NCBI RefSeq assembly: GCF_014268805.2
Contig: NZ_JABWRF020000001.1
Coordinates: 1,250,001-1,314,000, forward strand
Length of the DNA stretch: 64,000 nucleotides
Direction of reading: 5' to 3'
Source: Pseudomonas farsensis
GTDB taxonomy: Bacteria > Pseudomonadota > Gammaproteobacteria > Pseudomonadales > Pseudomonadaceae
The notes under the pieces are model-generated. The model worked only from the letters and a program-made list of their open reading frames with translations, had not been told where the DNA came from and did no database searches. Both the position numbers and the translations under genes were made by a program. This document shows positions 60,459-64,000 of the stretch, one piece after another (the first letter of the stretch is position 1; every line of letters starts with the position of its first letter).

Positions 60459-62282
60459 ATGTCTCAGACCTTTGATTCAAGCGCATTCCTGGCGACCTGC
60501 AGTGGTCGCCCGGGCGTCTATCGGATGTTCGACGCCGAAGCCCGGTTGCTTTATGTGGGCAAGGCCAAGAACCTCAAGAAACGCCTGGCCAGCTACTTCC
60601 GCAAAACCGGCCTGGCGCCCAAGACCGCTGCGCTGGTAGGCCGCATTGCGCAGGTCGAAACCACCATTACCGGTAACGAGACCGAAGCGCTGCTGCTTGA
60701 GCAGACACTGATCAAGGAATGGCGGCCGCCGTACAACATCCTGTTGCGCGATGATAAGTCCTACCCGTACGTATTCCTGTCTGACGGCCAGTTCCCACGC
60801 CTTGGCATCCACCGCGGCGCCAAGAAGGCCAAGGGCCGCTATTTCGGTCCGTACCCCAGTGCTGGCGCCATCCGTGAAAGCCTGAGCCTGCTGCAAAAAG
60901 CCTTTTCGGTGCGCCAGTGCGAGGACAGCTACTACGCCAACCGCACCCGCCCGTGCCTGCAATACCAGATCAAACGCTGCAAAGGCCCTTGCGTGGGGTT
61001 GGTGGAGCCGACCGATTACGCCGAGGACGTTCGCCATTCGGTGATGTTCCTTGAGGGGCGTAGCCAGCAACTGGGCAATGAGCTCAACGCCGAGATGGAA
61101 GCGGCCGCCATGGCCTTGAATTTCGAGAAGGCCGCCGAATTGCGTGACCAGGTGGCGTTGTTGCGCCGCGTGCAGGACCAGCAGTACATGGAAGGCGGCT
61201 CGGGCGATGTCGACGTAGTGGCCGCGTTCACCAACCCCGGCGGCGCTTGCGTGCACCTGATCAGCGTACGGGGCGGCCGGGTGTTGGGCAGCAAGAACTT
61301 CTTTCCGCAAGTTGGCATCGAGGAGGAGGTGGCCGAGGTCATGTCGGCCTTCCTGTCGCAGTACTACCTGGGCAACGCCGAGCGCGAGCTGCCAGGCGAG
61401 CTGATCGTCAACGTGGTGCATGAAGACTTCGCTGTTATCACCGAGGCCGTGCAGGCCTTGCGCGGGCTCGATCTGACCATCAGCCATCGGGTGCGCGGCA
61501 CCCGTGCGCGCTGGCAGCAATTGGCGGTCACCAACGCCGAGCAAGCGCTCAATGCCCGCCTGGCCAACCGCCAGCACATGGCCGCGCGCTTCGAAGCCCT
61601 AGCCCAGGTACTGGAGCTCGACGAGGTGCCACAGCGCCTGGAGTGCTACGACATCAGCCATTCCAGCGGTGAAGCTACCGTGGCTTCTTGCGTAGTGTTC
61701 GGCCCTGAAGGTGCGCTGAAGTCCGATTACCGGCGCTTCAACATCGAGGGCGTGACTGCCGGTGACGACTACGCCGCCATGCACCAGGCCCTGCTGCGCC
61801 GCTACGGCCGTATCAAGGACGGTGAAGGCAAGCTGCCAGATGTGCTGCTGGTGGACGGCGGCAAGGGCCAGTTGAACATGGCGCGTGAGGTCATGCAGGA
61901 ACTGGGCTTTACCGACCTCACCCTGCTTGGCGTGGCCAAGGGCGTGACGCGCAAGGCCGGTTTCGAAACCCTGTACCTCAATGATGTCGCCCACGAGTTC
62001 ACGCTCAAGGGCGACAACCCGGCGCTGCACCTGATCCAGCAGATCCGCGACGAAGCCCACCGCTTTGCCATTACCGGCCACCGCGCCCGCCGCGGCAAAG
62101 CCCGCAACACGTCGAGCCTTGAGGGTGTCGCGGGGGTAGGGCCAAAGCGCCGACGCGAGTTGCTGAAACATTTCGGCGGGCTGCAAGAGCTCAACCGCGC
62201 CAGTATCGAAGAGATCGCCAAGGCACCCGGTATCAGTAAAAAGCTTGCCGAGTCGATTTATGCCAGCCTGCATAGCGAGTAG
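60459..62282 (+). CDS. uvrC: excinuclease ABC subunit C
   Basis: A 607-residue nucleotide-excision-repair endonuclease. The GIY-YIG N-domain ([20 protein letters not shown]) makes the 3' incision. The UVR domain ([20 protein letters not shown]) contacts UvrB, and the RNase H-like C-domain ([16 protein letters not shown]) makes the 5' incision. A tandem helix-hairpin-helix is at the end. It begins eight bases after gacA. Confidence 0.97.
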   Translation: MSQTFDSSAFLATCSGRPGVYRMFDAEARLLYVGKAKNLKKRLASYFRKTGLAPKTAALVGRIAQVETTITGNETEALLLEQTLIKEWRPPYNILLRDDKSYPYVFLSDGQFPRLGIHRGAKKAKGRYFGPYPSAGAIRESLSLLQKAFSVRQCEDSYYANRTRPCLQYQIKRCKGPCVGLVEPTDYAEDVRHSVMFLEGRSQQLGNELNAEMEAAAMALNFEKAAELRDQVALLRRVQDQQYMEGGSGDVDVVAAFTNPGGACVHLISVRGGRVLGSKNFFPQVGIEEEVAEVMSAFLSQYYLGNAERELPGELIVNVVHEDFAVITEAVQALRGLDLTISHRVRGTRARWQQLAVTNAEQALNARLANRQHMAARFEALAQVLELDEVPQRLECYDISHSSGEATVASCVVFGPEGALKSDYRRFNIEGVTAGDDYAAMHQALLRRYGRIKDGEGKLPDVLLVDGGKGQLNMAREVMQELGFTDLTLLGVAKGVTRKAGFETLYLNDVAHEFTLKGDNPALHLIQQIRDEAHRFAITGHRARRGKARNTSSLEGVAGVGPKRRRELLKHFGGLQELNRASIEEIAKAPGISKKLAESIYASLHSE

Positions 62283-62315
62283 AATGCCGGGTTCAACTCG
62301 CAGCCAGTCGTACCG

Positions 62316-62876
62316 ATGAATATTCCAAACCTGCTCACCGTTCTACGCGTCCTGCTCATCCCGATCTTCATCCTGCTGTTCTATGTGCCCTATCACTGGA
62401 GCTACATGGCCGCCAGCACGGTGTTCGCGATCGCCGCCGCCACCGACTGGCTCGATGGCTACCTGGCCCGTCGGCTGCAGCAGAGCACCCCCTTCGGCGC
62501 CTTCCTCGACCCCGTGGCCGACAAGCTGATGGTGGCTGTGGCCCTGGTGCTGCTGGTGCAGGTGCACGCGAACTTCTGGCTGACGCTGCCTGCGGCGGTC
62601 ATCATTGGCCGCGAGATCGTGGTGTCGGCGTTGCGCGAATGGATGGCAGAGCTGGGGGCGAGGGCGCATGTGGCGGTTTCGAGCCTGGGCAAATGGAAAA
62701 CTGCCGCGCAGATGCTCGCCTTGGTAATCCTGCTGGCCAACCCGCCGCTGCTGACCTTCTGGGTGGTGCTGGGTTATGGGCTGCTGCTGGTCGCTGCCGG
62801 GCTGACGCTGTGGTCGATGGCGCATTACCTGCTGGCGGCCTGGCCACATCTTCGCGAAGGCTCTGAACAGAAATAA
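62316..62876 (+). CDS. pgsA: CDP-diacylglycerol-glycerol-3-phosphate 3-phosphatidyltransferase
   Basis: A 186-residue inner-membrane enzyme that makes phosphatidylglycerophosphate from CDP-diacylglycerol and glycerol 3-phosphate. The CDP-alcohol phosphotransferase signature D-x2-D-G-x2-A-R-x8-G-x3-D-x3-D is complete at about residues 48-71 (begins DWLDGYLAR). It has four or more transmembrane helices. It follows uvrC by 33 bases, as in other pseudomonads. Confidence 0.97.
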   Translation: MNIPNLLTVLRVLLIPIFILLFYVPYHWSYMAASTVFAIAAATDWLDGYLARRLQQSTPFGAFLDPVADKLMVAVALVLLVQVHANFWLTLPAAVIIGREIVVSALREWMAELGARAHVAVSSLGKWKTAAQMLALVILLANPPLLTFWVVLGYGLLLVAAGLTLWSMAHYLLAAWPHLREGSEQK

Positions 62877-62896
62877 AACTTTTTTGAATCAAGGGG

Positions 62897-62924
62897 TTGA
62901 CGCCGTTCGGCAAATCGCTAAAAT
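62897..62924 (+). promoter_or_regulatory. promoter of tRNA-Gly
   Basis: TTGACG (62897-62902) and TAAAAT (62919-62924), separated by 16 bases, lie 16 bases before the tRNA. A GC-rich discriminator GGCGCC follows, typical of stringently controlled stable-RNA promoters. Confidence 0.7.
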
Positions 62925-62939
62925 GGCGCCTATCACGAC

Positions 62940-63015
<76 letters not shown>

Positions 63016-63019
63016 AAAT

Positions 63020-63078
63020 TCGATTCCCAGTGCGTCGCTGGGAATCAAAAAGAAAGAGGCCGAAAGGCCTCTTTTTTT
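63020..63078 (+). terminator. terminator after tRNA-Gly
   Basis: A first hairpin (GATTCCCAG with CTGGGAATC, 63022-63046) is followed by a perfect 8-bp stem AAAGAGGC with GCCTCTTT (63053-63060 and 63067-63074) and a run of seven T. Confidence 0.85.
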
Positions 63079-63404
63079 GTGCCTGCGTTTTTATCGGCGT
63101 TTAACCCCGTGCCAAGTTCTGGCAGCATTTACCTGATGTGCGCCGGCTCGCGTAACATGGCCAAGCGTGCCTCACCCTCTTCTTTCTCCCTCGACGGCAA
63201 GTATGTCGTGGCCATCACCGCCTTCAACAAAGAGGGGAGAGTGCCGCAGCAGAGGCCCTCAACACGTTGTTGTATTGGCCTGTGGATCGCCCGGATGCTG
63301 CGCGTATCTTTGCAGCAGAGCTTGACCATTTGTTGACGCGCTTCACTATCGCTCATGTCTGCGTGCACGTTACGTGGCCGCTAGCGATAGCGGCCACCGT
63401 CATG
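63079..63404. other. intergenic region, possible decayed coding DNA
   Basis: About 326 bases lie between the tRNA terminator and nhaA. The best plus-strand frame encodes NTLLYWPVDRPDAARIFAAE (near 63265-63330) and an earlier frame encodes FSLDGKYVVAITAFNKEG (near 63185-63235), shifted by one base. This could be a frameshifted remnant. I recognise no family. Confidence 0.35.
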
Positions 63405-64000
63405 TCAAACAGGCTGTTTGGGCGCAAAACGCAAGATGGCGCAGGCGATCACCGCAGATAACAACGAACCCAGCAAGATTCCGATTTTTGCCGCCTCGAC
63501 CTTCTCAGGCTGGCCGGGGAATGCCAGTTCGCCGATGAACAGGCTCATGGTGAAACCAATCCCGCACAGCATCGCCACCCCATATATCTGCAGCCAACTG
63601 GCGCCTTGGGGCTTGCTGGCAAGGCCGGTCTTGACCGCCAGCAGTACGCCGCCGAACACGCCCAGTTGCTTGCCAAGCAGCAGGCCCAGGGCAATCGCTA
63701 GCGGCAGCGGCGCAAAAATGTCGCTCAAGCCCAGGCTGCCGAACGAAACGCCGGCATTGGCAAAGCCAAAGGCCGGTACGATCAGCCACGTCACCCAAGG
63801 CGCCAGGCCATGTTCCAGGCGCAGCAGTGGGCTGGCGGCAGCAGGCTTGCCGGCACCTGCGCTGTAGGGAATAAGCAGGGCACCAACCACGCCTGCGATG
63901 GTGGCGTGCACCCCCGACAACAAGGTGACGTACCACAATGCCACAACGCCCAGCAGATAGGGCCATAGCACAACGACGCGCAGGCGGTTGCAGGCCAGCA
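63405..64000 (-). CDS. nhaA: Na+/H+ antiporter NhaA, C-terminal part (gene runs off window)
   Basis: The last 197 codons of an NhaA-type antiporter. The frame stays open to the window edge. SGVHATIAGVVGALLIP, LIVPAFGFANAGVSFGS (TM X region) and LCGIGFTMSLFIGELAFPG are characteristic. NhaA exports sodium in exchange for protons. The N-terminal half, with the pore aspartates, lies outside the window. Confidence 0.92.
   Translation of the reverse strand, partial: LACNRLRVVVLWPYLLGVVALWYVTLLSGVHATIAGVVGALLIPYSAGAGKPAAASPLLRLEHGLAPWVTWLIVPAFGFANAGVSFGSLGLSDIFAPLPLAIALGLLLGKQLGVFGGVLLAVKTGLASKPQGASWLQIYGVAMLCGIGFTMSLFIGELAFPGQPEKVEAAKIGILLGSLLSAVIACAILRFAPKQPV

Overview
The window is chromosomal DNA of a gamma-proteobacterial pseudomonad, most probably the Pseudomonas putida group. 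The evidence is a 13-gene nuo operon with a fused nuoCD, the gacA-uvrC-pgsA-tRNA-Gly block with a TTG-started GacA, a solitary second EF-G gene close to isocitrate lyase, several short inverted REP pairs, and high-GC core genes. Species-level naming is inference.

Layout. 1-2.9 kb: 3' part of a 23S rRNA, a 5S rRNA and a strong bidirectional terminator. 2.9-13.7 kb: ordinary core genes (universal stress protein, MiaE, small envelope proteins, PQQ sugar dehydrogenase, ZapE-like ATPase, DUF411/YqaA pair, TrhP, AI-2E-family permease, TonB-dependent receptor). Two intergenic sites here look like Anr/FNR boxes. 13.9-28.9 kb: the complete respiratory complex I operon nuoA-N on the minus strand, tightly packed with several ATGA overlaps. 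28.9-30.6 kb: the scarred region upstream of nuoA, with a candidate promoter, a good Fur-box match, a truncated YhhN-like gene and a decayed copy of the 3' end of aceA.

30.6-39.8 kb is the outstanding part. It is a plus-strand block of ten genes, visibly more A+T-rich than its surroundings, with overlapping starts and stops. The genes encode an alpha-oxoamine-synthase-like PLP enzyme, a CitE/malyl-CoA-lyase-like enzyme, a mesaconyl-CoA-hydratase-like MaoC protein, an ornithine-cyclodeaminase-family enzyme, a D-2-hydroxyacid dehydrogenase, a class II aldolase-like protein, a HisC-like aminotransferase, an orphan AbiEi-type winged-helix protein, an MFS transporter and an SDR. It reads as a self-contained pathway for a small amino-acid-derived metabolite with an exporter and possibly its own regulator. 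I do not recognise it as a known cluster. It lies between intact aceA (39962-41287) and the aceA fragment (29757-30220), which are in direct orientation, so insertion through, or duplication of, the aceA 3' end is likely.

40-64 kb returns to core-type genome: aceA, a secretin-domain protein, a SulP transporter, a helical-repeat exported protein, EF-G 2, small conserved proteins, a class III aminotransferase related to 2-aminoadipate aminotransferase, a LysR regulator, a GABA-permease-type transporter with A-rich Hfq/Crc-like motifs, an NIT-domain chemoreceptor, a glutathione transferase, a Pit phosphate transporter, GNAT and HTH proteins, gacA-uvrC-pgsA, tRNA-Gly(GCC), and the 3' part of nhaA running off the window. 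No integrase, transposase, prophage or CRISPR array was seen.
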